Positions 1 to 8,243 of a DNA stretch of 64,000 bases are shown one piece after another. Origin of the DNA: Viridibacillus soli (GTDB lineage Bacteria; Bacillota; Bacilli; Bacillales_A; Planococcaceae); the NCBI RefSeq assembly GCF_016612995.1, contig NZ_JAEOAH010000007.1, forward strand, positions 124,001-188,000, written 5' to 3'. The notes beneath the pieces were generated by a model that did no database searches, was not told the DNA's origin, and saw only the letters and a list, made by a program, of their open reading frames with translations. Position 1 is the stretch's first letter. Every line of letters begins with the position of its first letter. Made by a program: the position numbers and the translations under genes.

Positions 1-2040
1 ATGTCAAAACAACAAAAAGAATCTGTATTTGTAAAAGAAATCATAGCACTACATAATCATATCGAAAATTGTATGACGCATCTTGAATTTGAGGAAGCGC
101 TGACAGCGATTACGCGGTTGGGTGAAATCTGTAAGACAGAAATATACTACATAAGTTTATCCACATTGTATTTTAATAATGAAAAGATAAATGAAGTGAA
201 GGAAGTGGTAGACGAAGGGTTATTTGAATATCCATTTTCCTATTCACTGCATTTTAATGGAAGTATTGCCGAATATTTATTAGGTCAATATGATAAAAGT
301 TTTTATCATGTTGGGAAGTGTTTGCGCTACGCAGGAAATAGCGAACAAGAGGAAGCGGCGAAAGGAAATTTGAATGGTTTAATAGATGGTGTACAACAGC
401 AAAATAAGATATCGATGGAAGAACTCAAAGTACAGCTTCTAAAAGTTAAGAAAATTGCAAATGAGGAAGATCAACGTAGTTACCCAATCAATCAATATGG
501 TGAAAGCATGATAAGGAAAGTAAGGAAACAAAAAATAGATAGCGAAGTAATGACTAATATGTATAAATCCTGTTTTTTAGATGATGTAGAGGGAACTACG
601 AGGTTTCTATGTAAATCAGAGTTATTAAAAGGGAAAGCTTGTACGTCAAAGCATTTCTTTTTCGAAGATAGAACAGCGCTGCCAGTGTCATTTATAGACG
701 ATGTCACAGATATTTCGATTAAATATAATGAAACTTTATTAAAATATCAGAAAGGAACATTGGATTATAAGCAGTTCAATTATTTAACGTTTGATAAAGG
801 CGAGGTTGCAATAAAATCAGAAGACCCTATCTTTATAGGTACTCCAATTCCTTTAATTGAAGAAAAGAAACCGTATCGTTTAGTATTGCACTTATTTGTT
901 GATGCAATTTCTCAAAAGTATTTAGAGGATGTTGGGCTAGAGAATGCAATGCCAAATACATATACATTTTTTAAAGAAGGTTATATGAATAAAAATGCTT
1001 ATGCTACTGCCGAATGGACATTACCTAGCTTAGCAAGTGTGAGTACAGGGAAAAACGCTGTTGAACATGGGTTATACCATCCTAACTACGCGTATGATTT
1101 GTCCAAGAAAAATAAATTACTACTAACAAATATTAAGGAAGCGGGCTATTATACGGCTCATTTTAATAATGATTGGCGTTCAGTTCCTAATTACGGGTAT
1201 GATCAAGCTTTTGATCGTGTTGTGTATCAAAATGCGATGGGTGGATATGAAGCTAGTGAAATTATTGGAGAAGCTATAGAACACATTGAAACATATAAAA
1301 ATAAGAATAATTATGTTTGGTTAACATTAACAGATTTGCATGATGTGCCGGATGAAATTCATAAAAACCTTATGGGACAGGTGTTACTTGATGCAAAATA
1401 CCGTACCAAAAAAGAAATAGGTATTACTTCTGTTAGGACATCGTATGATGAAAATAAAACTGAACGCTATTATCATGAATTGAAGAGATTAGATACACAT
1501 TTAGCAACTCTATATGGCTATATTCAAGCGACTTATGATAAGGAAGAGGTTTTGATAGTACTTAATTCAGATCATGGGCAAAGTTTTTTAGCAGAATCAC
1601 CATATCATTTTATGCATGAATATCGTAGAAAAGTACCTCTAATGATATTCGGCGGTGGCATTAGTGCGATGGTTAGTAACGAATTAACAAGTGGGGTAGA
1701 TATTTATCCTACCCTATTAAATATACTAGATATAGAACTGGATTCATGTCAAGACGTGGACGGGCAAATTATGAAAGATTTTGGGGGAAAAGAAAGGGAG
1801 TTTGCCTTAACAGAATCTTATCATCCGGATCAAACATATAAAGCAGTTATAGAAACAAATGAATTTACAATTTACTATGAAACCAACGATGAAGTTGATA
1901 ATCAAGGTAAGGTAGATATGTTGCAATATTCAGTAGACATAGAAATTAAAGGTATGGAAAGAAATGTAGAGCAACTACACGAGAAAATATCCTATTATGA
2001 AGACTATATTATTCGGAAAAGAGCAGTGTTGCAGCGATAG
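1..2040 (+). CDS. TPR plus alkaline-phosphatase-superfamily (sulfatase-like) protein
   Basis: 679-residue protein; the ATG is the first base of the window, so an upstream start cannot be excluded, although the N-terminus looks natural. Residues about 1-130 read as helical TPR-like repeats. From about residue 290 there is an alkaline-phosphatase/sulfatase fold: metal Asp301 in LFVDAIS, a nucleophile motif WTLPSLASVSTG with Thr340 where sulfatases carry Cys, and the metal pair Asp524-His525 in NSDHGQSF. Thr rather than Cys/Ser at the nucleophile suggests phospho-group transfer (as in LtaS-type or phosphoethanolamine transferases) rather than sulfate-ester hydrolysis; that is inference. No signal peptide or membrane span is evident, so it is probably cytoplasmic. 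Its position next to flagellar genes suggests, but does not prove, a role in flagellar or surface glycan modification. Confidence 0.72.
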   Translation: MSKQQKESVFVKEIIALHNHIENCMTHLEFEEALTAITRLGEICKTEIYYISLSTLYFNNEKINEVKEVVDEGLFEYPFSYSLHFNGSIAEYLLGQYDKSFYHVGKCLRYAGNSEQEEAAKGNLNGLIDGVQQQNKISMEELKVQLLKVKKIANEEDQRSYPINQYGESMIRKVRKQKIDSEVMTNMYKSCFLDDVEGTTRFLCKSELLKGKACTSKHFFFEDRTALPVSFIDDVTDISIKYNETLLKYQKGTLDYKQFNYLTFDKGEVAIKSEDPIFIGTPIPLIEEKKPYRLVLHLFVDAISQKYLEDVGLENAMPNTYTFFKEGYMNKNAYATAEWTLPSLASVSTGKNAVEHGLYHPNYAYDLSKKNKLLLTNIKEAGYYTAHFNNDWRSVPNYGYDQAFDRVVYQNAMGGYEASEIIGEAIEHIETYKNKNNYVWLTLTDLHDVPDEIHKNLMGQVLLDAKYRTKKEIGITSVRTSYDENKTERYYHELKRLDTHLATLYGYIQATYDKEEVLIVLNSDHGQSFLAESPYHFMHEYRRKVPLMIFGGGISAMVSNELTSGVDIYPTLLNILDIELDSCQDVDGQIMKDFGGKEREFALTESYHPDQTYKAVIETNEFTIYYETNDEVDNQGKVDMLQYSVDIEIKGMERNVEQLHEKISYYEDYIIRKRAVLQR

Positions 2041-2097
2041 GTGATTTTACTTTCTATTATGAAAGCAGACTTTATGATTAATAGCTAGTTCATTTGA

Positions 2098-2141
2098 AAT
2101 AGTAATTACTCTTTTAATATAGAGAGTGATTGCTATTTTTT
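2098..2141 (+). terminator. Rho-independent terminator of the sulfatase-like gene
   Basis: An imperfect stem of about 15 bp (2098-2112 with 2121-2137) is followed by a T-run, 58 bases after the stop codon of the first gene. Confidence 0.7.
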
Positions 2142-2325
2142 ATGCATCATAAAAAAGGTATATGAAACGTACTGAGGTTTTTGAGTACCACTTGTTGAAT
2201 TTTATCTAGTATAGATGATAAAGAAGTTATGTAGGGGAAAATGAAAAAAGGATGCGATTACACGGGGAAATGATTAGAAGAAATCCAACAGGTGTTGAAA
2301 ATAGAAAAGAACGCTCGCTTATATC

Positions 2326-2827
2326 GAGGCCACTGAAAAAGTCTATCTATTTTCTTGTATAATAGATGTACTAATTCCAGGTGGTGTATTCGATGGTTTC
2401 CAACCAACAATCTCTTAACCTTAGTCCTTTTATGGCTATTTACGATATTCTCGTGCCTAAGGCCAATCAGCTTTAGATGAATTACAAAATAAATATTGTC
2501 TCTATAACGGTCGCAATCGCATTGGAAAAGGAAGTCATTAAAAGTAAGTCCATCATCGTCGATGCCACTCATACAAAAGCACGTTATAACCAAAAATCAC
2601 CGAAAGAATTTTTAGTAGAAAAATCTAAATTACTTCACAAAGCTGTTTATCAAATCGATAAAAATATGAAAGAAAAATTCCCGTCAAAAGCAACGACAAA
2701 CAAATTGGCTGATGAAATCACATGTTGTCAAAAAGTCATTCAAGCTATTGAAAATGAGGGAGGCAGAGTAAGAAATACGAAAGGAAAAGGTGACAAATTT
2801 AAAAAGCGTTACTTTTTCAGTGGCCTC
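2326..2827. mobile_element. IS1182-like internally deleted element (about 502 bp, MITE-like)
   Basis: Bounded by a perfect 17-bp inverted repeat, GAGGCCACTGAAAAAGT at 2326-2342 and its reverse complement at 2811-2827. It is flanked by an 8-bp direct repeat, CTTATATC at 2318-2325 and 2828-2835, which is a clean target-site duplication. The interior carries fragments of an IS1182-type transposase. At 502 bp it is far shorter than a full element of this family, so it is a deletion derivative that could move only with help in trans. It sits inside the IS630-like pseudogene. Confidence 0.85.
2393..2810 (+). pseudogene. IS1182-family transposase remnant
   Basis: ATG 2393 begins an IS1182-like N-terminus (VSNQQSLNLSPFMAIYDILV) that stops after about 27 codons. 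Another frame then gives LQNKYCLYNGRN, and after a large deletion the central segment SKSIIVDATHTKARYNQKSP with the following helix-rich part KLLHKAVYQIDKNMKEKF is readable to about 2800, ending in the right inverted repeat. The aspartate in IIVDATHTKARY may be the first catalytic Asp of the family. Frameshifts, deletion and loss of the C-terminal half make it non-functional. A TATAAT-like box at 2359-2364 may be the old transposase promoter. Confidence 0.75.
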
Positions 2828-3247
2828 CTTATATCCACGGTATCAAGTGATTCTGCTTCACTTGCAAGGCCATATGAATCCGGAAATCGCAGCAACTGTA
2901 GACCTTTAATGAGAATACGTTCAGCACTTATATTGAAAAATACAGGTAATTTGGTATAGCTGGCTTCTCCTGGTGCACCTCGTCGGTTTACACAAGATTA
3001 AGAAGAACAGATACTGGATGTTACGTTGCATTTGATGCCTGCAGAAATCGGTTTGAAAACGGGTATGAATTGGACTCGTCAGTTGTTACGCGAATGGATT
3101 AAACACAAATTTAATATTGAGTATGCCGATACTGGAGTGCTTAATCTTCTCCATTGGGGTTTAGTCATACGCGCCCGACCAGCCTTCATGCCGATTAATA
3201 TATCTGTCCTAAAATTGCATTTACGATATGGGTATGAAAAAAAGAAA

Positions 3248-3275
3248 AATCCTTTAGCAAATTCGCTAAAGGATT
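3248..3275 (-). terminator. hag: Terminator of the flagellin gene
   Basis: A perfect 11-bp stem (3248-3258 with 3265-3275) with a six-base loop and a T-rich tail on the minus strand, just beyond the flagellin stop codon. Confidence 0.85.
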
Positions 3276-3283
3276 TTTCTTCT

Positions 3284-4093
3284 TTATTTAAACAATCCTA
3301 ACACAGCTTGAACATCACGATTTGTATTTTGAATCAATAATTCATGGCCTTTTTGAACGATGTTTTGTTTTACTAAATCCATCATTTCAAGCGCCATATC
3401 TGGATCGCGAATTAGTGATTCGGATTTTTGTAAGCTTTCCTCAGCACGACCTACATTTTCATGATGTGAAGATAGTGCATTATAATTAGAGCCGACATTA
3501 GCTAAGTCTTTTGAAATTCGTTCGATAGCTTTGTCGATTTTACTGATTAAAGCGTCAGCATTTTCACGGGTTTCCAAGTTTGCACTTTCAATCCCTAATG
3601 CTTTTGTACTCACATCAACTGTATCAATAGCGAGTTTTTGTCCAGCATTTGAACCGACTTGGATAAATAGTGGACGGATTTCGCCCAGAATTCGTTGTGT
3701 GTTGAATTCTAAATCATCAGCTGTATCATTGATTGACTCCATTAATTGGTCTAACTCTTTTTGAGCAGCATGACGATCGTCTTCTGTTAGTGTATCATTT
3801 GCTGCTTGTACTGCTAATTCACGGCTACGATGTAATGCAGTATTAACACCTTGTAGACCAGAATCAGTTACTTCTAAAACAGATAGTCCGTCCTGTATAT
3901 TATGTTGTGCACGGGACAAGCCTTTAATCTGTGCACGCATCGTTTCAGAAATACTGAGTCCTGAAGCATTTAATGAAGCCCTAACAATTTTATCTCCGCC
4001 TGATAACTTCTCAAGTGTTTTCGTGATTCCAGATTGATTTTTTTGAACACGGTTATTTGCAAAAGTCACCCATGTTTTATCTTGTATTCTCAA
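3284..4093 (-). CDS. hag: Flagellin (divergent paralogue)
   Basis: Flagellar filament subunit of 269 aa from the TTG at 4093. This start is chosen over ATG 4108 because the bases of the upstream ATG form the Shine-Dalgarno GGAGGTG, six bases before the TTG, and the product then begins MRIQ as flagellins do. N-terminal D0/D1 is visible (SISETMRAQIKGL, SRELAVQAANDTLTEDDR), as is C-terminal D1/D0 (DMALEMMDLVKQNIVQKG). D2/D3 are absent, giving a short core-type flagellin. It is atypical: the usual DDAAGLAISEKMRAQ is ASLNASGLSISETMRAQ, and the C-terminus ends in GLFK instead of the common LLR-type end. A sigma-D-type promoter lies upstream at 4133-4160. It may be a minor or decaying paralogue rather than the main filament protein. 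Confidence 0.85.
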   Translation of the reverse strand: MRIQDKTWVTFANNRVQKNQSGITKTLEKLSGGDKIVRASLNASGLSISETMRAQIKGLSRAQHNIQDGLSVLEVTDSGLQGVNTALHRSRELAVQAANDTLTEDDRHAAQKELDQLMESINDTADDLEFNTQRILGEIRPLFIQVGSNAGQKLAIDTVDVSTKALGIESANLETRENADALISKIDKAIERISKDLANVGSNYNALSSHHENVGRAEESLQKSESLIRDPDMALEMMDLVKQNIVQKGHELLIQNTNRDVQAVLGLFK

Positions 4094-4132
4094 TCTATTC
4101 ACCTCCATGTGAAATATTTGTTTCCAAATGTA

Positions 4133-4160
4133 ATATCGGTTGAATCTTGTGAAATTTTTA
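4133..4160 (-). promoter_or_regulatory. Sigma-D-type promoter of flagellin
   Basis: On the minus strand TAAA (4160-4157), a 16-base spacer and ACCGATAT (4140-4133) closely match the sigma-D consensus TAAA-N15-GCCGATAT. It lies about 40 bases upstream of the TTG start. Confidence 0.7.
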
Positions 4161-4168
4161 GATTGGGT

Positions 4169-4194
4169 GAAAGATTCTTAGATGTCTCCGATAA
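4169..4194 (+). promoter_or_regulatory. Sigma-D-like promoter of flaG-fliD-fliS-fliT
   Basis: GAAA (4169-4172), a 14-base spacer and TCCGATAA (4187-4194) resemble a sigma-D promoter. It is divergent from the flagellin promoter and 42 bases before the flaG start. The -35 element is imperfect. Confidence 0.5.
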
Positions 4195-4235
4195 TAACAG
4201 TAAGAAATATTGTGAGTGTAGGAGGATTGAGTCGA

Positions 4236-4598
4236 ATGCGAATATCGCCACAAGCACCCATAGAGAATGTCACAACTACTGTTGTACCACAAGATAAGTC
4301 ATCAACTGTGAAAGTAAATGACATGGATATGTTGATAAAAGTACAACAGCAGTCACACCAAGATGAACAGCCAACAAAAGAGACGTTAGAAAGAGCAATT
4401 AACGCTTTAAATGAATTTATGGAGTTTCATAATAAAAACTCGAAATTTGTGTTACATGATGGGCTAAATCGTTACTTCGTACAAGTAGTAGACACAAAAA
4501 CAGAAGAGGTGGTACGTGAAATCCCACCAAAAAAACTGTTAGATGCTTATTACACAATGCAAAAGTATTTAGGTAAGGTAGTAGACGAAACAATTTAA
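4236..4598 (+). CDS. flaG: FlaG family flagellar protein
   Basis: 120 aa from ATG 4236, chosen because GGAGG lies ten bases upstream (4221-4225) and because the longer frame from 4182 begins inside the promoter. The C-terminal half carries the FlaG family signature (FVQVVDTKTEEVVREIPPKK followed by LLDAYY). FlaG proteins affect filament length and assembly and usually sit next to fliD. It is followed after 28 bases by fliD and reads as the first gene of a flagellar filament-assembly operon. Confidence 0.85.
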   Translation: MRISPQAPIENVTTTVVPQDKSSTVKVNDMDMLIKVQQQSHQDEQPTKETLERAINALNEFMEFHNKNSKFVLHDGLNRYFVQVVDTKTEEVVREIPPKKLLDAYYTMQKYLGKVVDETI

Positions 4599-4626
4599 AA
4601 AGCAAGATTACTGGGAGGTAATATAA

Positions 4627-6810
4627 ATGGTAAACCGTATAGGTGGATTAGCATCAGGAATGGATATTGATGCATTAGTAGAAAAGTTAATGTCGGCAGA
4701 ACGTGCGCCGTTAAACAAATTAAATCAAAAGAAAACAACCTATGAATGGCAACGTGATGCTTATCGTGGAATAAATACAAAAATGAAAACATTTAGTGAT
4801 TATTTACTAGACAACTTCAGATTATCAAGTAATTTTGTGAGTAATAAAGTGAATGTATCAAATAAGGCTATATCTGCAACTGCAGGTTCTGGCGCTAGTG
4901 GTACTTTAAATATTCAAGGGATAGGTAAATTGGCAACAGCAGCAACTTCAAAAGTTACGACTCCGGCTACACTATCGAAAAATGCGCTCAGCAGCGATGA
5001 TAAATTATCAGACTTTGGTGTAGCAACTTCTGGAGAATTGAAAATTAAGGTTAATGGTGAAGAAAAAACATTAGTACTAAATGCAGACACAACACTGTCT
5101 GATTTGCAAACTACACTAGGATCCGGTGTTTTAAAGGTATCAGGTGGAAAATTAACGTTTGAAAATTCAAATGTTGTAGTGGATGATGATGATACAAAAG
5201 ACCAATTAAAGAATTTAGGTGTAACATTTAGCGATACTTTTGACGTGGGTGGTTCGAAAAAAGTAGATATTGCTAATACTGAAGACCTTTCTTCTTTAGG
5301 TATTACTGGAACTTTGACTTTTAAAGTAGGAGATACTATAAAAACATTAACTGTAGGTCCTGATAATTCAGATCCAGATACAATAACAACTGTTCAAGAT
5401 TTAATGAATAAATTGGGCAGTAATTTTAAATTATCTTTGAAAGGTGGAAAGTTTTCTTTCGGTGCAAGTGGTGTTAGTGTAGCAGATGGAAATACAAAGG
5501 AAGCAATAGAAAAACTCGGTTTTGATGTAGGGAACAAAGTTGCTTCAACAGAGTTAAAGTATGCTACAGGAGGTAGTAACGGAACTTTAACAAGTGCATC
5601 TCTTCTTGGTGAGTTAGATATTACTAACGGTAAATTGGAATTAGAGATAATTGGTAGTAATGGAAAAATGAGTACTTCGACTATTTCCTATAGCGAATCA
5701 GATTCTATTGAGTCATTTATGAAAAAATTAAATGGAGCAGGATTAACAGCACTAGTTACAGCAGATGGTAAGATGTCCATCACAGCTAACTCTACTGGAC
5801 AGGGAATAGATGGGGCAGCAATCCGTATAAAATCTGAAAAAACTGATGAAGAAATTCCGACTGAAAAAGATGCTAACGAGGGAGTACTTAAAAAGTTAGG
5901 ATTTAGTATAGGTAACGATGGTAAAACGATTGCAGACGGAACTGATTCTGAATATATGGTAAATGGTTTAAAGATGACAAGTAAATCAAATGCAGTTACA
6001 ATTTCTGGTTATTCAGTGACCTTAAACGAAACTTATAATGCTACAGTTGATGGTACGGGTAATATACTTTACGGTAGTGAATCTGCAATTTCTGTATCAT
6101 CTGACAAAGACATCGATTCAATGGTAGACAAAGTAAAAGAATTTGTCTCTAAATACAACGAGTTAATCGCAGGGATTAACGATCAATTAAAAGAAACAAA
6201 ATACCGTGCTTTTACACCATTAACTGCTGAGCAAAGGAAAGACATGTCCGAAAGTGAACAAAAACTTTGGGATGAAAAGGCTAAGAGTGGTCTATTACGC
6301 GGCGATTCAATTTTACGTAGTGGTCTAGGTGATATGCGTACGGCTATTTATGGCCAAGTTAAAGGTCTAGGCGAAAAAGTTATCGATACAATGTTTGAAA
6401 TGGGAATTACGACTACAAGTACAATAAGTGATGGTGGTAAGTTAGTAATCGATGACAAAAAATTACGTAAAGCATTAGAGGAAGATCCAGATCGTGTTGT
6501 TAAAACGTTAACGCAAACAGGTAGTAAAACAGCTGCTGAAGGAGATACACGTGGTATAATACAACGCTTACGTGACTCAATGGAAACTTTTACAAAAAAC
6601 ATTGAGAAAAAAGCTGGTCGATCTACAATGACTGATAGTCAATATACAATTGGTAAAAGTTTAATTAGTACTGAAGACCGCATCACTGCACTAACAGCGC
6701 GCCTAAAAGACGTTGAAACACGTTACTGGAAGCAATTCACTGCAATGGAACAAGCAATTAACAAAGCCAACTCACAATCGTCATATTTCGCCCAATTTAG
6801 TGGACAATAA
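4627..6810 (+). CDS. fliD: Flagellar filament cap protein FliD (HAP2), long form
   Basis: 727 aa, much longer than the roughly 500 aa of B. subtilis FliD. The SD is GGGAGGT. It caps the growing filament and helps flagellin monomers fold into it. The N-terminal FliD_N motif is clear (RIGGLASGMDIDALVEKLM) and the C-terminal coiled region ends in a typical Q-rich tail (YWKQFTAMEQAINKAN). The extra length is in the middle: residues about 120-430 contain three diverged copies of a roughly 85-residue module, each with a GKL/GGK beta-hairpin and an LG(V/F)-type end, probably surface domains D2/D3. It is co-transcribed with flaG and fliS. Confidence 0.95.
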   Translation: MVNRIGGLASGMDIDALVEKLMSAERAPLNKLNQKKTTYEWQRDAYRGINTKMKTFSDYLLDNFRLSSNFVSNKVNVSNKAISATAGSGASGTLNIQGIGKLATAATSKVTTPATLSKNALSSDDKLSDFGVATSGELKIKVNGEEKTLVLNADTTLSDLQTTLGSGVLKVSGGKLTFENSNVVVDDDDTKDQLKNLGVTFSDTFDVGGSKKVDIANTEDLSSLGITGTLTFKVGDTIKTLTVGPDNSDPDTITTVQDLMNKLGSNFKLSLKGGKFSFGASGVSVADGNTKEAIEKLGFDVGNKVASTELKYATGGSNGTLTSASLLGELDITNGKLELEIIGSNGKMSTSTISYSESDSIESFMKKLNGAGLTALVTADGKMSITANSTGQGIDGAAIRIKSEKTDEEIPTEKDANEGVLKKLGFSIGNDGKTIADGTDSEYMVNGLKMTSKSNAVTISGYSVTLNETYNATVDGTGNILYGSESAISVSSDKDIDSMVDKVKEFVSKYNELIAGINDQLKETKYRAFTPLTAEQRKDMSESEQKLWDEKAKSGLLRGDSILRSGLGDMRTAIYGQVKGLGEKVIDTMFEMGITTTSTISDGGKLVIDDKKLRKALEEDPDRVVKTLTQTGSKTAAEGDTRGIIQRLRDSMETFTKNIEKKAGRSTMTDSQYTIGKSLISTEDRITALTARLKDVETRYWKQFTAMEQAINKANSQSSYFAQFSGQ

Positions 6811-6846
6811 CTGGTATAATAGTAGTAAACATTTCAAAGGAGTTGT

Positions 6847-7251
6847 ATGATTTTGGCAGCACAATCAGCACATCAAGCTTATAAACAAAATAGTGTGACG
6901 ACTGCATCCCCTGGTGAGCTTACATTAATGCTTTATAATGGCTGTATTAAGTTTTTGCATAAAGGCAAATTAGCTATTGGGGCTAAAGATGTGGAAGCGA
7001 AAAATACAAATCTACTAAAAGCACAAGCAATCATCTCTGAGTTAATGTCAACATTAAACATGGATATTGAGATTTCGGAACAAATGCTGAATTTGTATGA
7101 ATATATGAATCGCCGTCTAGTTGAAGCGAATATTCAAAATGATGTAGCGATCATTGATGAAGTTGAAGGTTATGTTGTAGAATTCCGCGATACATGGAAA
7201 GAAGTTATTCGCTTAAATCGTAAACAACAATTTACTGGGGATCAGATTTAA
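6847..7251 (+). CDS. fliS: Flagellar export chaperone FliS
   Basis: Binds the C-terminal D0 region of flagellin in the cytoplasm and prevents premature polymerisation before export. The family core is plain: AYKQNSVTTASPGELTLMLY near the N-terminus and a helical bundle to the end. ATG 6847 has an AAAGGAG only four bases upstream. The in-frame TTG at 6853 has a ten-base gap and would give MAAQSAHQAY, closer to other FliS starts, so the true start may be two codons later. Its TAA overlaps the fliT ATG by one base (TAATG), which implies translational coupling. Confidence 0.93.
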   Translation: MILAAQSAHQAYKQNSVTTASPGELTLMLYNGCIKFLHKGKLAIGAKDVEAKNTNLLKAQAIISELMSTLNMDIEISEQMLNLYEYMNRRLVEANIQNDVAIIDEVEGYVVEFRDTWKEVIRLNRKQQFTGDQI

Positions 7252-7610
7252 TGGAGCAAGTGCAGCAATTGCTAATTGCATCTGAACAGCTATACTCACA
7301 CTTGACCAGTCTACCAGCTGATAAAGAACGTGATGCTTATATCGAAAAAATAGATTCTCTCTTAGATATTCGCGGAGCCATTATTAATGATTTACAGGCG
7401 AATTTTCCTGATGCTTTATGCAATCATCCACTAACGGAGCACCTTGTTAAGTTAGATAAAGGCATTCAAGAGCGTCTTTTGAAGGTTAAAAATTTGATTA
7501 AAGTTGATATGCAGCAACTTCAAACTACTAAAACATCAGAACAAAAGTACACCAATCCATATGCATCTGTTCGTACGATGGATGGTATGTACTTCGACGG
7601 TAAAAAATAA
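7251..7610 (+). CDS. fliT: Flagellar protein FliT (export chaperone)
   Basis: 119 aa, small and helical, in the canonical fliD-fliS-fliT order. FliT-type proteins bind FliD and export components; sequence conservation is low, so the call rests mainly on position, size and helical character. It overlaps fliS by one base. A strong terminator follows at 7615-7643, ending the operon. Confidence 0.75.
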   Translation: MEQVQQLLIASEQLYSHLTSLPADKERDAYIEKIDSLLDIRGAIINDLQANFPDALCNHPLTEHLVKLDKGIQERLLKVKNLIKVDMQQLQTTKTSEQKYTNPYASVRTMDGMYFDGKK

Positions 7611-7614
7611 CTCA

Positions 7615-7643
7615 AACCCTCCTTTTTCCAGGAGGGTTTTTTA
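7615..7643 (+). terminator. Terminator of the flaG-fliT operon
   Basis: A 9-bp stem AACCCTCCT/AGGAGGGTT (7615-7623 with 7630-7638) followed by a T-run. Confidence 0.9.
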
Positions 7644-7722
7644 TAATTATTTAGACCTATCTATTTCCTAAGATAAATACTTTGTATATAATAAAATTAA
7701 ATCGTAAAGAAGGTGAGCTCTG

Positions 7723-8115
7723 ATGAAATATAATCGCTTGGAGTCGTTTCGACATATTCTTCAAGAACCTGTGAAAGCTGATTTTCGTTTGTGTATGGAT
7801 GGTAAAGAACAGGGTAAATTATCGAGTAAGGTTGAGTGTCTGATCCTTGATTTGAGTCCGAGTGGTGTGAAGATTTCGACGCCAATAAATTTGCCTGCGG
7901 AGCATTATTTGATTCGAATGGAGTTGACGTTTGTTCTTTATTCGAAGCCGATTCGTGCGATGGGTGATGTAAAGTGGAAGAGGTTGGAGCATGGTTCTGT
8001 TTTATATGGTGTGGATTTAGATAAAGATAATGCGGTTGAAGAGATGATTATTTCGGAACTGAAGGCCAGACGTCGTATTGAAGTAAAAAGCAAAAAAGCT
8101 GCTTCTGAGGGGTGA
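7723..8115 (+). CDS. PilZ domain protein
   Basis: 130 aa with SD AAGGTGAG. The PilZ second motif is clear (ILDLSPSGVKI, the D-x-S-x-x-G type). The first c-di-GMP motif RxxxR appears as Arg10-HIL-Gln14, with the second Arg replaced, so nucleotide binding may be weak or lost. The C-terminal part (GDVKWKRLEHGSVLYGVD) is typical of PilZ beta strands. Its position after the flagellar operon and about 0.9 kb before a GGDEF-EAL gene suggests a role in c-di-GMP control of motility, which is inference. A weak separate promoter upstream is possible because the fliT terminator intervenes. Confidence 0.8.
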   Translation: MKYNRLESFRHILQEPVKADFRLCMDGKEQGKLSSKVECLILDLSPSGVKISTPINLPAEHYLIRMELTFVLYSKPIRAMGDVKWKRLEHGSVLYGVDLDKDNAVEEMIISELKARRRIEVKSKKAASEG

Positions 8116-8174
8116 GTTTTTCGGTATTTCGACAATTTCCTACAAAATCTCTATAATTTTTAAATTTTTTTTGC

Positions 8175-8210
8175 GTTTTAAGAAGGAGTTTTCGGGGAAA
8201 TGTAGAATAA
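8175..8210 (+). promoter_or_regulatory. Overlapping sigma-B-like and sigma-H-like promoters of hpf
   Basis: GTTTTA (8175-8180)-N14-GGGAAA (8195-8200) resembles a sigma-B promoter. GAAGGAGTT (8182-8190)-N11-GTAGAATAA (8202-8210) fits the sigma-H pattern RnAGGAwww-N11-12-RnnGAATww. The B. subtilis homologue yvyD is known to be under dual sigma-B/sigma-H control. Confidence 0.6.
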
Positions 8211-8243
8211 GTAATACATGGTTGAAATAAAGGAGGAGTTTAC

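Larger units (their letters stand above)
2241..3215 (+). pseudogene. IS630-like transposase pseudogene (N-terminal HTH part), split by a second element
   Basis: Reading from ATG 2241 gives an IS630-type N-terminus containing LEEIQQVLKIEKNARLY, with a TGA at 2271. The frame is interrupted at 2326 by an inserted element. If 2326-2835 (the element plus one target-site copy) is removed, the frame resumes exactly as PRYQVILLHLQGHMNPEIA, then GAPRRFTQD and MNWTRQLLREWIKHKFNIEY. Further damage is visible: stops after TVDLNENTFSTYIEKYR and after FTQD, and a frameshift near 3155 after VLNLLHW, where the +1 frame continues as HTRPTS. The DDE catalytic domain is absent. The family is recognised from memory; the gene is certainly dead. 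Confidence 0.75.

Noticed and set aside
2258-2593. 111-codon minus-strand frame
   Set aside because: Antisense to the nested transposase remnants, which explain the sequence.
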